Assembly: GCA_035771165.1 (NCBI GenBank)
Contig: JAWNZC010000348.1
Location: 5,806,001-5,870,000 of the forward strand
Source of the DNA: Paragorgia papillata
Lineage: Eukaryota > Cnidaria > Anthozoa > Scleralcyonacea > Coralliidae
Length of the DNA: 64,000 bases
Reading direction: 5' to 3'
In this document: positions 36,001 to 47,618 of the stretch, piece after piece
Layout: every line of letters begins with the position of its first letter
Position numbering within the stretch: the stretch's first letter is position 1
The notes under the pieces: generated by a model
The model's database searches: none
What the model was told of the DNA's origin: nothing
The model's input: only the letters and a program-made list of their open reading frames with translations
Translations under genes and position numbers: made by a program

Positions 36001-39000
36001 TACTGTATCTTTAAAACGCAGAAAGATACGAAAAAGTTGTAAAGGATCTTCTATTACAATTTTATGAGTTCTTTCAAATTAGACAAACTTAATTTTTAAT
36101 GCCAATCCCCTTTAAATTTTTAGTGTTTCGGATGCGGCGCTTATTTGAGGGTGGTGCTCTTCAAAAATCATATCATTTGTAAACGATAACAAGAAAATGT
36201 TAACAACAAAATAAACATGTTTCAAATGGGAGAGCAATGAAATATACCCACTTTGAACTGAAAAACATTGTAATACAGGAGTCCGAGAATAAATTTCCTA
36301 GGCTGGTTTAAGATTGAGGTGTACCCAGATCAGTGGGTGTACCGTACTTGTTTTTTAGTTTGCCTCCTCGAACAATTCAGTCTGACGGTGCTTCGATTAA
36401 GCGCCGCATTGTTGTGAATAAGCTAGTGCGGCGCTTATTCGAGGGCGGCGCTCTTTAATATTCTTGCTCTCATATGCGGTGCTTAATCGGGGGCGGCGCT
36501 TAATCGAGTAAATACGGTATGTTAGACTCAGTCTGTGCAGGGGCGGATCCAGGATTTTTTAAAGAGGGGGTTGACACCTCTAGGGGGGTCCGGGGGTATG
36601 CCTCCCCGGAAATTTTTTGATTTCTGATACCCTGAAATGCTATTTCCTGCATTTTGGGGACAATATTAGGATCAGAAATAGTGATTTTTATACGCTATAT
36701 TATACACTAAACACAATTTATATGTTATATATAATATAATATACCATATATAATAGGCCAGGGGGGGTTGCAACGCCCATAACCCCCTGGATCCGCCACT
36801 GCTGTGGTATAAGCACATCCATTGATTTGCCTGAACAATGATCAACGCGCTTTCGGAATAAGTATTTTATACGCCTACATATAACTCAAGCAGTGCCAAG
36901 TACAGTTGATTTCTGCATACAAACTTATAGCTAAGACATCTTGGCCGAGGATCTAACATGTCAACTGTAGCCACTGTACACTTGAAACATTAGTTAAAAG
37001 GATATTCAGATTTCAGAAAGATCTTGATTCGAAGCCAAACAAGCACTCACTCTGTCTTTTCGTCCATGGAAAGTTTGTCGTTTGAGCGAGAAAGTCGAGG
37101 CGCGTGGTTTTATTTACCCGATGCTGAACTACTAAATTGAGAATGTTGTTACAACTTGTACCATAGCGCAGTAGATACATGCACGCTGAGCGTGCCTATT
37201 TTTAATCACTGAAATAAAGCTTGTTTTTCCAGGATCTTCTGTTGTTCATCTGCCATCCGTGGTGTAGCGTGACCATTTTGAGTGTGTATGTGTGTGTGGG
37301 CAGTATCTTGCTTTTACTGATGAACATCCCCTAATGTTTCTATAATATCCCCCATATCCCTCATATATCTCCAAATATCCTTTTGATATCTGAATACTTG
37401 GATTCACCATCGATTAATTTCAATACCACCAAACAGTTTGTTTTACCAACAGGTTAAGCAACATGTGGGGTGTATGACCCCCCCCCCCCCCCCCCTTACA
37501 CTCGCACGCTACACCCCTTTATTGCCAAAACATGCAGAAGTTTGTGTTTTTTTAACCCTTTCCCTACTAGACTTCTTCCCTTAATGAGTAAAATCATCTG
37601 GCGTTAGCCAGAGTAAAATACTAAAAGGCCACCACAATAGAGAAAGGGTTAAAGAGGTGTCCCAATGTGTTCCAAAGTATAATATATGATTCAAATAGTG
37701 AAATAAAAGTAGGGTGCTGCGTAGGCAGTGTAGAAACAACAATCGAAATATAGTAAGGTTAGATATACTGCCGAAACAGAGAACGTAGGAGTCTAACGTT
37801 TCGAGCGAAGGCCCTTTCTCTCTCACGAAGGGCCTTCGCTCGAAACGTTAGACTCCTACGTTCTCTGTTTCGGCAGTATATCTAACCTTACTATATTTCG
37901 ATTATAATATATGATTCCTTTTTGAAATATTTTTCTGGTTTATTTTAGTGATCAAATTAACATACTCACCATCAGACATTGATCGAACACCTACATATCT
38001 GTACATTTGGTGTTCAATCTCTTATGTTGGTGCTATGCTTGCAAGCAATGCTGCCTTACAGTTTATCAGTTACCCAACCCAGGTACAGAGTTTACTCAAA
38101 ATGTATTAACTAGAAAGTAATTAGTTAATAACTGATGACTGTACATTTATAACAACAAGGCAGTTAATAAATAAACATTTTAGGAGGAAAATTATATACA
38201 TGTTATATGTACATGTAAGATACTGACTAAGAACAATCACATGCACAACAGAAAACACTACACGTTTAAATTGTACAGTTGTGCATTTGAAAAAAAAGCA
38301 GAGTTTAGTGGCTCCTTGTTAAAGACAGGCTCGGACTGGGCCCAATTTAGGGGCCTTGCCATTTCAGCTGTGAGGGGGGCCAGGCCTAGGGGGACAATTC
38401 GAGAAGCCTCTAGGCGGGGCCGGGGGCATGCTCCCCCGGAAAATTTTGAAATCTAGAGTCTCTGAAATGGCATTTCCTGCGTTTTGGGGGAAGATTTTAT
38501 AGAATTCCGGAGATTATAAAACATTAAAACGTCGTATAAAACACACAATTTACACAAAATACAACAGATTTCAGGACTTTTCAACATTTAGAACAAGACG
38601 TTTTTAACATTTCAGATACACTGCCTCGTTATCAACAGCCTTCAGTAAATCAACTTCTATAGAACAAATCATTACTGCTTCCAAAGTGTTACTGTTGGTC
38701 TGTTGCAAACTATTTTGAGTATTTTCCTTATCACTAATTTCACAAATGCGGAATTAAGTAATTGCTTCAATGCTTCCAATTTGATATTTTATGATATGTG
38801 TCTGGTCAGGGGCCCATTTTGATGTCCCAGAAGGGCCCATGTGCCATGGCACAATGGCACATAGGCCAGTCCGAGCCTGGTCAGACCGTAGAGTCTCGAA
38901 AGTAGCCGCCTTTTTTAACACTTACTATGGAAACCCGAAAGTAGCCGCCCTTCTTAAAGTAACCATCCCCTCAAAAGTAGCCGCTTCTGAACTTGTAGAG

Positions 39001-42000
39001 TAAGTCTTTATTATTCATATAGATAAAATGTAACTACTCTGCTATTGTCATTTAATAAAAATAAGACAAACACTTTGAAACGTTTTGCGAAATGTAGTGG
39101 TTCAAATAAAATTAATACTACAAGGTGTAAGTATCAGCCAAGGTGGCTGATACTAAAAGCCAAGGTGGCTGATACTAAAAATAGAAACCCGAAAGTAACC
39201 GCCCTCCAAAATTAACCGCACTTCTTAAAGTAGCCGCCCTTAGAGGCTACTAATTCTGAAAGTAGCTGCCCCTGTTTACGTTACTTTCGAGACTCTACGG
39301 TATATTAATTAAAAATAGGCACACAATGCATATATGTGACTACCTAAAATAATTGAAACAATTTGAACATTCTAGCTACTGTAATGTTGTTATTAATCTT
39401 AATCTACGTGATTATTACTGACAGTGTAATTATACACATTAAAGATATTTATATGTATCTAATTAAAACTTATAGTAGGGTGTACTTTTTTATCTATCGT
39501 TTAGGTTTTAGGAAAGTCTGTAAAACCAATTCCAGGTTTGTATACTCAGTCATGTAAATATTCATGTTAATTGTCCATGAGAGCAATAGACCATAGTGAA
39601 AAAGATGGCAACTTGTACATTTAACCATAATCCTTTGCTTGTACAGTAGATATTATTTCTTGCATAATTATTGGAATACATGTATATGGTTTTAAAACGG
39701 CTAACTTTGGTAGGTATATAGTTCTTGCTTACTTAATCCATCTTAGCATGATAAACAATGTTTAGTTGTTATTTGAGTTGATTTGAGGTTGCAAAGCATT
39801 GTGGTTAAATATACCGCCACCATCTTTTTCGGTACCATCAATTGTCAGTTAAACTTTGTATATAATATACAGTAGGTTTTTGTAGTACTATTTTGTACAA
39901 AAGCTTTTTAATATCAAAAAGAATATAAAGCTTTAATCATGGTGTACATGTACTTTACCAAAACTAATTTTGTCTTACAATATAATAACCACCACACCAA
40001 TCTTCAAATCTTTGATGATATTTTTTGCGAAGTACTGCATTTCTGTGTGTTGCGACTTCCTAGTCAAAAGTTATATCGACCAGCTTGATGGGTTGACTCG
40101 GTGCTATGTTTCTCTGTTTCAAATAAGGATATAATGACATGTAACAGAAAATAGACAAAATAACAGTAGTTTTATTTCCTAAAAAAGAGATTACTTTAAG
40201 AAAGAAAAACTTTAAAAAAGAAATAAGCAAAGTAAGATGTCCTAATGTAGCTACATGTAGTTTTTATGAATCAGAAGTGGAAACAGCACTTTTAAACAAG
40301 AGTTGATGTTCAAAGTGCCAAAGAGAATGTTTCCTATTTGTTGTGAAAACCAATATATATATATACATGTATTTCTTAAACTTATTAATAATTCATGAGG
40401 AAAATTCAAAAGAAATTAAGGTTTAATCAATGTCTGTTTACCCCGATCAGTGTCTGTCAATGTGATACAGAACTGTTTAACAAAACATCAGTTCTGTATC
40501 GATACATTTACACATGTACAGACACAGAGACACTGATATCAGTTCTGTAGCAAGTGTACACTAGCTGTCAGACACTTCGCATTCAACTATCTTGAGTGAG
40601 GTACGCTGGTATAGCGTCCTCATACAAGATGAAGATGCAAACATTTCTTGAACAATAACATTTGTTGAATAACAAATGATGATCAGAACGGCTATTTATG
40701 GCGTCACTTAGAATATAAAATGTGGGACTAATACTAAATCAAAGCGCATGCTCACATCACTAATTTAATAATCGTAGCAAATTAAACCTCACCTCGAAGG
40801 TTTATTAGCTCTTAACATGATGTAGTTTTAGCTAACTTAATAGGCGTTTTAGAATTAGTAATTTACATAATTCGTGTCAGTTCTGTATCGGGATACAGGC
40901 ACTCGGCTTCACCTCGTGTCTGTGTACCCTGATACAGAACGGCCACTCATTTTGTAAATAGTATATATATATATATATATACAGTATATTATACTTAAGA
41001 AATAGAAAGCATTTTCCGTGTTCTATAGAGTTATAGAAACACGAGTGGAAGTTTGACGTTCATTTTGTTAAATAAAATATATATATTATGTAGTATTATG
41101 TTTTTTCCAGTATACAACTTACTATTAAATATAAATGTATTATATACAATATTATACTAATGCAATATGAAAATAATTATCTTTTGTAATTTTTTTATAG
41201 TAATGATCCTAGGCGTACTTATTGCAAAAAAGAGATACCCTCTTTCAAAATATTTATGTGTTCTGTTAATTGTATCTGGAGTGGCATTATTTCTTTATAA
41301 AGATGTAAGTTACAATAAATTATGGTCTATTTTAACTATTACTTGTAGATTAGGGTAGAAGTAAATAATACTACAGACTGTACATATATGTATAGTGAAG
41401 CTTAATTGACCGTACTGAAAAAGATGGCATCTTATACATTGAACCAGAATCCTTTGCCCACATTAAATATGGTTTCTTGCAGAATAATCGGAAGATAGGG
41501 TTTTAAAACAATCAACTTTGGTAGGACTGAAGTTCTTGCTTGTTTAATCAATTTTAGCACGATAAACAATGTTTAGTTGTTATTTGAGCTGATTTGAGGT
41601 CGCAAAGCATTATGGTTAAATGTACCACCACCATCTTTTCGGTACCATCAATTGTCAGTTAAACTTTGTATATATATACAGTAGGTTTTTGTAGTACTGC
41701 ATGTTAATTTTGTACAAAAGCTTTTTAATATAAAAAAGAAAGCTTTAATCATAGTGTACATGTACTTTACCAAAACTAGTTGTAGTTTACGAGTGATGTA
41801 CAGTACCTGACATGTGTATGAGTTGTTCATACAAGGCTGTGAGATTTCACTAGCAATCTTTCAATTGAGTACAAAGACAATATTTTTTGCACAGTGTCAG
41901 GAAGTTTTGGCTATTGTGCTCTATTACTAACATGTTTGCAAACCTACATATAGATTAAATTTTAGAATGAAGACGAAATAAAAAATCAAGAATGACCACA

Positions 42001-45000
42001 TCCCAACATGAGGGACGAACAAGAAGCTTTGTTGTTGCACTGTTTGTGTAATAGTACGTTTTGGCTAGTAACTTTGAAAAATTAGTTCTCTTGTCATTAT
42101 CAACTTGTGTACAATGGTTTTTAAGCATTACCACGTTTTTTCATGCGAAAACATTTCAAAACATTACCAGGTTTTTCACATTTCTACAATTTCTCACATT
42201 TTCACGTGAAAACGTCATTATTAAAGTCATTAAGAACGTCATAGAACTCTTTAAACTCGACATGCAGGTTCTTGTAATTTTATACATCATTATTCTCGTT
42301 AATATATTAGATAATGCGCCTTTCCAAGTGCTTTGCAGTTTTAATAAGGCATTAATGTGTGCTTTATCATGCAAGTCAGACGTGAACGTATGTAGTCGGA
42401 AATAGAATTATTAAACTGATTAAAATTAACAACCTTGCATATTTGTTGTACCATACAACTTTAGTGTATTATATAACTAAGTTATTTATGTATATTACTG
42501 TCCAATACAGTCGTACGTTGTGCTCTACATAACATAACCATGCTGGCATACATGCAGGAAAATACCTACAGTAACATAGTGATTATGCGGACAAACAAAT
42601 GTGGACAAAGTACAAATTTAGGATTTTCTTTTTTTAGAAAAAACAGAAGCATGATCTTCATAGAGATTCTGCTCTTGGATTTGGTGAATTGTTGTTGGTA
42701 AGTGTATATTATAGTACACATACCCAGTGGTCAGTACTGTAAGTAACTTACTTCCAATTATCAAATTTACTGCAGTACTTGTTAGTAATGATAAATCGTT
42801 ACATTTTGAAGTAGCTGTAATGGTAACTAATAAGAAAATGTGAATAAACTATGACGTTTTTCGCTGCTATCCAACTTCGTCTGCCGCTGGCCATACAAAG
42901 CGTTGTCCCTACGAGACACGTGGCTTCTATGTATTCATATTTTCTTTATCCTACGGTATTGATAAAACTGACGGAGATTACTTGTGTAACTGTAACTATT
43001 GCACAGTTATTGTAGTTATTTTTTCTCCATTGTAACCCAGTAACCATTTTTGTGCCGCAACTATAACTAAAACTGATTACAAAAAACATGCAATCGTTAC
43101 AGCACGCGTGGATATACAACCTCTGATATTGTACGGTAATAGACAAACCCTTAGTGCAACAATGTGCCTATATGCCCAATATGCCCATAATTACTTGTTA
43201 TGCATCACAACTTATAAATAAGAATCGTATGGACCCTTCTGCCATAGAGTAATGTTTATTATGTCTGTTTAGATTGTGTCGTTGACTCTGGATGGAATGA
43301 CTGGAGCAACGCAGGACAAGATGAGAATAGAACATAAAATCAGATCTCATTACATGATGCTTAAAATTAATATTTGTTCATTTATTATTCTTGGAACTGG
43401 TAAGTTCTTCACCTTTAAAGAACTATAAATTGTTTTAAAGATTCAAGGACGAAGGACAACTACATTTATCTTGCTGCGGGAAGCACGGGTGGCGTGTGCT
43501 ATTAGGGCGCTGCCTCTCACCAAAAGTTAAGCCCAGTTCGACGGGGTTAGTACTTGGATGGGTGACCGTCTGGGAATAACCGCGTTCTCGAGCTTGGAAC
43601 ACTCATGTGAGTAGAGTTTAGTTGGTCTCTCCTGTACTTCGAGGGTTTTTCGCCGGGTTCTCCGGTTTTCCTCCCTCCATAAAATCAACACCTATATGTC
43701 TGTGATTCGTGGTCTGACATGTGTGTCATAAATGTGGCGGCTGCTTCGAGCGCCTTTAATATGCCTTCGACTCTGCCACTTGAAATTTAATAATGTAAAT
43801 TGCTCTTGAAAAGCCCCTTGCGGGAAGAAGTAATTAAAAAAAATTTAAATTTGAATTAAACCTTTGATTTTCCGTGCACTCATTGCCATCTGGTTTAGAA
43901 CAAAATTTTGAAAACTCATCAAGGGATAATCAATTTATGTACAATATATTTGCTATATTTAAATTGGTTGGTTAACAAATTTTATTCTATTGTGTTTTTT
44001 TGTTGTTTTTTAATTAAGCTATTCTCGTAACTGGTGAAGTTTGGAAGTCATTTGCCTTCTGTCAAAGACACCCATCTGTTCTTCCAAATATTCTCTCATT
44101 TAGCATTGCAAGTGCATTAGGACAGGTTTGTCTGCTTTTTACTTCAATTCTTAAATGCGAAAAACTAGCGAAAAAATATTTCACTAGTCTATCACATCGT
44201 CGAAGGGATGTACTGCCATAAAAATATTTATATAGCATGGTGGGTAGTAGGACCTCCACTGGCGTTGTGTGGGGACTAGTAGGGGTAGCAGTAGGACGAA
44301 CATGGAGAAGAAAGTTGAAGTAAGGGGAGCAAGAGTACAGTAGGAGCAGAAGGAGGAGGAGCAAGAGTACAATAGGAGCATAGAGGAGTAGAGGGGGCAA
44401 GAGGAGTAGAGGAAGCAAGAGGAGTAGAGGAAGCAAGAGGAGTAGAGGAAGCAAGAGGAGTAGAGGGAGCAAGAGGAGTAGAGGAAGCAAGAGGAGTAGG
44501 GGGGAGCAAGAGGAGTAGAGGGAGCAAGAGGAGTAGAAGAAGCAACAGGAGTAGAAGAAGCAAGAGGAGTAGAGGAAGGAAGAGGAGTAGAGGAAGCAAG
44601 AGGAGTAGAGGAAGCAAGAGGAGTAGAGGGAGCAAGAGGAGTAGGGGGAGGAAGAGCAGCAGAAGGAGGAGTAGAGGGAGGAGGAGGTGCAGGAGGAGTA
44701 GAGGGGTCAAGAGGAGTAGAGTGGGCAAGAGGAGTAGAGCGGCCAAGATGAGTAGAGTGGGCAAGAGCAGTAGAGGGGGCAAGAGGAGTAGAGGGGGCAA
44801 GAGGAGTAGAGGGAGCAAGAGGAGTAGAGGGAGCAGGAGGAGTAGAAGAAGCAAGAGGGAGCAAGAGGAGTAGGGGGAGGAAGAGCAGCAGGAGGAGGAG
44901 TAGAGGGAGGAGGAGGTGCAGGAGGAGTAGAGGGGGCAAGAGGAGTTGAGTGGCCAAGAGGATTAGAGGGAGCAAGAGGAGTAGAGGAAGCAAGAGGAGT

Positions 45001-45255
45001 AGAGGAAACAAGAGGAGTAGTGTTTATATTAATTATGATTGTTTTGTTTGTGTTTTTTAGAACTTCATCTTCATAACTGTTACAACATTTGGACCTTTAA
45101 CGTGCTCAATCGTAACAACGACAAGAAAATTCTTTACAATTCTAGCTTCAGTACTCTTTTATGGCAATGCGCTGGTTGCCAGACAATGGACTGGAGTTTT
45201 TCTGGTTTTTATGGGACTTGGACTTGATAGTTTATTTGGAAAAACCAGAAAATAA
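33009..45255 (+). CDS. SLC35B1: SLC35B1, ER nucleotide/nucleotide-sugar transporter, 9 exons
   Basis: Coding exons: 33009-33190, 33463-33560, 37949-38082, 39505-39535, 41201-41304, 42638-42697, 43273-43399, 44019-44125, 45061-45255; all GT-AG with joining phases, 345 aa. Family hallmarks read in order: [13 protein letters not shown] (TM1), [108 protein letters not shown] and [14 protein letters not shown]. This is a drug/metabolite-type carrier with about 8-10 membrane segments in the ER; the human protein was proposed as the ER ATP/ADP exchanger and earlier as a UDP-galactose-type transporter. The start is uncertain: Met30 (33096) would give a length closer to human. The C-terminus ends KTRK, basic but not a classic KKXX signal. 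Confidence 0.96.
33604..34138. mobile_element. PIF/Harbinger-like element (535 bp) in SLC35B1 intron 2
   Basis: TGCACCAGTCAATGTAAATC at the left is mirrored by GATTTACATTTTGACTTGTGCA at the right. TTA flanks both sides (33601-33603, 34139-34141). Confidence 0.8.
34318..34756. mobile_element. hAT-like element with ATCGATTAATCG subterminal repeats (439 bp)
   Basis: Ends TAGAGCTGCGCCC and GGGCGCAGCTCTA. A perfect 8-bp duplication ATTTGGGT flanks it (34310-34317, 34757-34764). Subterminal runs of cgattaatcgattaatcg at both sides resemble clustered transposase-binding sites. Confidence 0.9.
35640..36519. mobile_element. TACCGTATTTACTCG element with a nested insertion
   Basis: TACCGTATTTACTCGATTAA at the left is mirrored by TTAATCGAGTAAATACGGTA at the right, followed inward by repeated gcgccg(c) and gattaagcgcc motifs at the right side. 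The middle is occupied by the second element at 35681-36109. Confidence 0.8.
35681..36109. mobile_element. Nested long foldback with 8-bp duplication
   Basis: The left arm (caatagcactaaaaattaag, ttgtctaatttgaaagaact) is mirrored by the right arm (agttctttcaaattagacaa, cttaatttttaatgcca) over about 100 bp, with further pairing inward (gagatggtctctgacgtcag / ctgacttcagagaccatttc). Direct repeat CTTTAAAT flanks it (35673-35680, 36110-36117). Confidence 0.8.
36538..36801. mobile_element. hAT-like MITE (264 bp)
   Basis: Ends CAGGGGCGGATCCAGG and CCTGGATCCGCCACTG. The target-site duplication is not clear. It lies in SLC35B1 intron 2. Confidence 0.7.
37553..37652. mobile_element. TTAACCCTTTC MITE with TCATCTGGCGTTAGCCAGA core
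   Basis: ttaaccctttccctactaga at the left and agagaaagggttaa at the right form a short inverted repeat. The core gagtaaaatcatctggcgtt also appears at 54084-54198 and as fragments near 21541 and 22009. Confidence 0.7.
37741..37903. repeat. Perfect 76-bp hairpin
   Basis: 37741-37816 and 37828-37903 are perfect inverse complements, separated by 11 bases. The sequence belongs to the repeat also seen at about 9085-9165 (cgaaatatagtaagg, tactgccgaaa, taacgtttcgag). It ends 45 bases before SLC35B1 exon 3. Confidence 0.95.
38326..38879. mobile_element. hAT-like element (554 bp) in SLC35B1 intron 3
   Basis: Ends CAGGCTCGGACTGGGCC and (GG)CCAGTCCGAGCCTG. No clear target-site duplication. The subterminal ctctgaaatggcatttcctg motif is shared with the elements at 29262, 30239 and 36538, suggesting a common origin. 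Confidence 0.78.
38885..39301. mobile_element. ACCGTAGAGTCTCG element
   Basis: ACCGTAGAGTCTCGAAAGTA at the left is mirrored by TACTTTCGAGACTCTACGGT at the right. Internal gaaagtagccgccc blocks recur five or more times, and ccaaggtggctgatactaaa is duplicated in tandem at about 39138-39180. Confidence 0.8.
39585..39843. mobile_element. MITE family A, copy 2 (SLC35B1 intron 4)
   Basis: Shares gtacatttaaccataatcct, gataaacaatgtttagttgt, gaggttgcaaagcattgtgg and the right end tttttcggtaccatcaatt with the other copies. The left end is degenerate. The next about 130 bases are also duplicated after copy 3. Confidence 0.85.
41404..41653. mobile_element. MITE family A, copy 3 (SLC35B1 intron 5)
   Basis: Left AATTGACCGTACTGAAAAAG, right ending TTTTCGGTACCATCAATT. 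Same orientation as copy 2, and followed by the same about 130-base flank to about 41781, so a segment rather than just the MITE was duplicated. Confidence 0.87.
43483..43846 (+). mobile_element. 5S rRNA-derived SINE in SLC35B1 intron 7
   Basis: The segment at 43524-43590 reads like the 3' two thirds of 5S rRNA, with gttagtacttggatgggtga and ccgtctgggaata preserved; these include the internal pol III control region (A box, intermediate element, C box). It continues into a non-5S body (gggtttttcgccgggttctc, ggttttcctccc) and ends in an A-rich tail. The 5' third of 5S rRNA is absent or too diverged, so it is a SINE rather than a functional 5S gene. Confidence 0.8.
44285..45020. repeat. Purine-only minisatellite, 18-bp unit
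   Basis: About 735 bp of (a/g)gcaagaggagtagaggaa variants with almost no pyrimidine except the T of gtag, in the last SLC35B1 intron, ending 40 bases before the final exon. The minus strand stays open for 142-275 codons (Leu/Pro/Ser-rich), an artefact of the 18-bp period. Confidence 0.95.
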
Positions 45256-45723
45256 AGGAATGAAGTTGTGTATAGATTATATACAGTACCTGCAAAGCTA
45301 GGCTGAAAACATGCATGTAATAATATAATTCTATAAGACTTATTTTTCAACCCAATGGTGGACACCACACATTTTAACAACATTTCATGTCCGTATTGTA
45401 TTTTAGCCTATGTTATCTATCGAGACGTAGATAATTTCCTCGATTCGTAATCGAAATCACTTTCGCTATCTTACTTTTGAATTAGGTTTTACAGCGGCTT
45501 GGGTTCGACAGGATTTTTACTATAAATTGCTAGACCACTGTCAAATGTTATTTGTTCATGTTCAGAGTAAAAAACGTAATTTAAGCAAAGTAACTGTAAT
45601 TTATTTAATCGTATATAGATGCTCACAATCTTAAAATCCTTATTAGCACAAAAAGAAGGAAAGTATTTAGGGTCAAATCCGCCAGCATTTGCTACAAAAA
45701 TCAGTAAAGTTGCTCGTCGGGCC
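45256..45723. other. Downstream of SLC35B1, non-coding
   Basis: No canonical AATAAA apart from one overlapping the stop codon. Nothing else recognised. Confidence 0.4.
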
Positions 45724-45973
45724 CAATAACAAGCCGCAAAGGAATGTAATCACGTGAGAGAAGTAAACAAAGACGTTTGTATCGTTGAATAGGTCTCGCA
45801 AGTCGACGCTTTATATGTACACGATGTAAATTAACTTCCCACGGTAGTGTTTGCGTCCTTTAGATGTAACGTCGAACGCTGCCATACTAAGGAACCATGT
45901 GAAGTAAACTTGCCGTAAAGACTGCATTCTTTCACTTACGTGATCACATTCCTTTGCGTTAGGCTTGTTATTG
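45724..45973. mobile_element. Foldback MITE
   Basis: CAATAACAAGCCGCAAAGGA at the left is mirrored by CCTTTGCGTTAGGCTTGTTATTG at the right. Arms of about 40 bp include aatgtaatcacgtga / acgtgatcacatt. Confidence 0.8.
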
Positions 45974-47521
45974 ACACGTCGTTACTAGTTTGAGACCGAC
46001 GCGTGCTCTATACCGGGATGAATTTCATCCCGGGTCAAAAAGCGCTGGAATTTAAGGAAATGGACAAAAAAAGTAAAAACTCACCCTAATTCTACTGCGT
46101 TAGAAGTTATTTCACTTTTATTCAGTGTTTTGTCTTTAGATCTGACCGTTTGGACGAAATTCTGACCGTAATATTCAAAGTTACAAGCATTGTAGTTCAG
46201 TAAACTTAATTCCAGTGTACCAGGATGCCGCGTTTACATGGGAAAAAATCTGTCCTGGTGTACCGAGATCCCGGTTGGATCCTGGTACACCGGGACGTCC
46301 CGGCGTAGGGATCATATAAACAGGCCCTGGTAGTGTAGGATATATTAGAGTCGATGGATTATTGTCAGTGCATTATTACACGAAATGCCTCAGCTTTTTA
46401 TTTAATTATTTCAATACCATTGAGAAATCAAAAGTTTGAAGTAATAAGTAAAAGGCTATTTAATACATTCAAGGGGCTGCGAAGCAAGATTTTGCGTGGG
46501 AGCCAAATTAGAATTGGGTTGCCTAAACATGGTGAGAGGGCCATTCAGTCACCAAGAAAACATGTTGGGTCCAGACAGATCTTGATATTCCTGAATGTTG
46601 TCGATTTTTTGGCAAGACCTGTTAGGTGAAGACTATATTTCAGTCTCAGCTATCCAGTTTAGCCGCCTGCATGGTTATGTATTCATGGCCAACAATAACC
46701 TGGGTGCTTTATATTGTACTATTGCTGGTGTGCACCTTTACACTTCATTGTCGCCATGTTGGATGAATTTGATAAAGGTTTTTCATCATCTGCATTTATA
46801 ACTTCATCCAACATGGCGAAAATATCTTTGTCCTTCTAATGCTCATGGGATTGGTTGCACACCACCTATAGGCCCAACACACACCCTAACCTAGTAATCC
46901 AGTAAAGCACTTGGCAATTTAACTAGTTCATGTGAATCATGTCCAATATGCACCCGGTGTACCGGGTTGTAAGTATATATTTATAACCAAGGTTCGACTT
47001 CGTAAACTAATTATTCAAGCGCACAGACTGGACTGGCTATTTTGCTATAGAACAATAACTGAGTATTGTAGATCAATGGCGCCCATTGTTCAAGGCACAA
47101 TGGCCAGTTCGTGCGAATTACGCACATCCAAACCATCTTCGCTGACCAGATCAATCCAACCAAATTAACTACCATTTGAGCTTCTCTAGCTTTTTAGCCA
47201 GTACCTACCCTGGGTCCAGAGGTTTTTCGACGCTCGTGAGGGATAACGGGGACACGCGAGGAAGCCAGGCGGTAAAGTGGGAGGGGCCAACTTGTTTTTA
47301 AGTTTGTTGTGTTGAATATGAGCGCAAATAAATCTTGTTCTTGTCTAGGCTATTTAAGTTTACTTTACCAAAGTAAAATTTTTACCGTTATTTCTACACA
47401 TAATTTACTAATTTTTATCGGCAAAACCTCAGCAAGAATTTTTACAGTTTACGAATTACTAGTAAAAGTATAATTGAACTGAAACTAGATTAGAACTGAA
47501 ATTGTTGTAGGTGTGACGTTT
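45974..47521. other. Intergenic with transposon fragments
   Basis: A degenerate copy of the GGCCTGTTTATATGG family ends at about 46326 (catataaacaggccc). A small foldback lies at about 46728-46866 (cgccatgttggatgaa / ttcatccaacatggcg, flanked by gtgtgcac/tgcacac). No exon was seen, and open frames at 46354, 46595 and 46932 are unsupported. Confidence 0.45.
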
Positions 47522-47588
47522 CATCGTTTTCACCTGACGTCACGGCGGCCATATTAGTGTACCAAAACAATGAAATGGCAGCCATATA
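47522..47588 (-). mobile_element. Partial MITE family B, reverse orientation
   Basis: catcgttttcacctgacgtc, acggcggccatattagtgta and ccaaaacaatgaaatggc equal the inverse of the family B 3' end. The rest is missing; the inverted ARPC2 promoter copy follows. Confidence 0.75.
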
Positions 47589-47618
47589 TTGATGCAGTTA
47601 CTATCTTTATATTATTTG

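Noticed and set aside
43505..43600. Functional 5S rRNA gene
   Set aside because: The 5' third of 5S is not recognisable, and the sequence continues into a SINE-type body with an A-rich tail.
44184..45011. 275-codon Leu/Pro/Ser-rich minus-strand open frame
   Set aside because: Produced by an 18-bp minisatellite within an SLC35B1 intron, antisense to the gene, and several overlapping frames are equally open.
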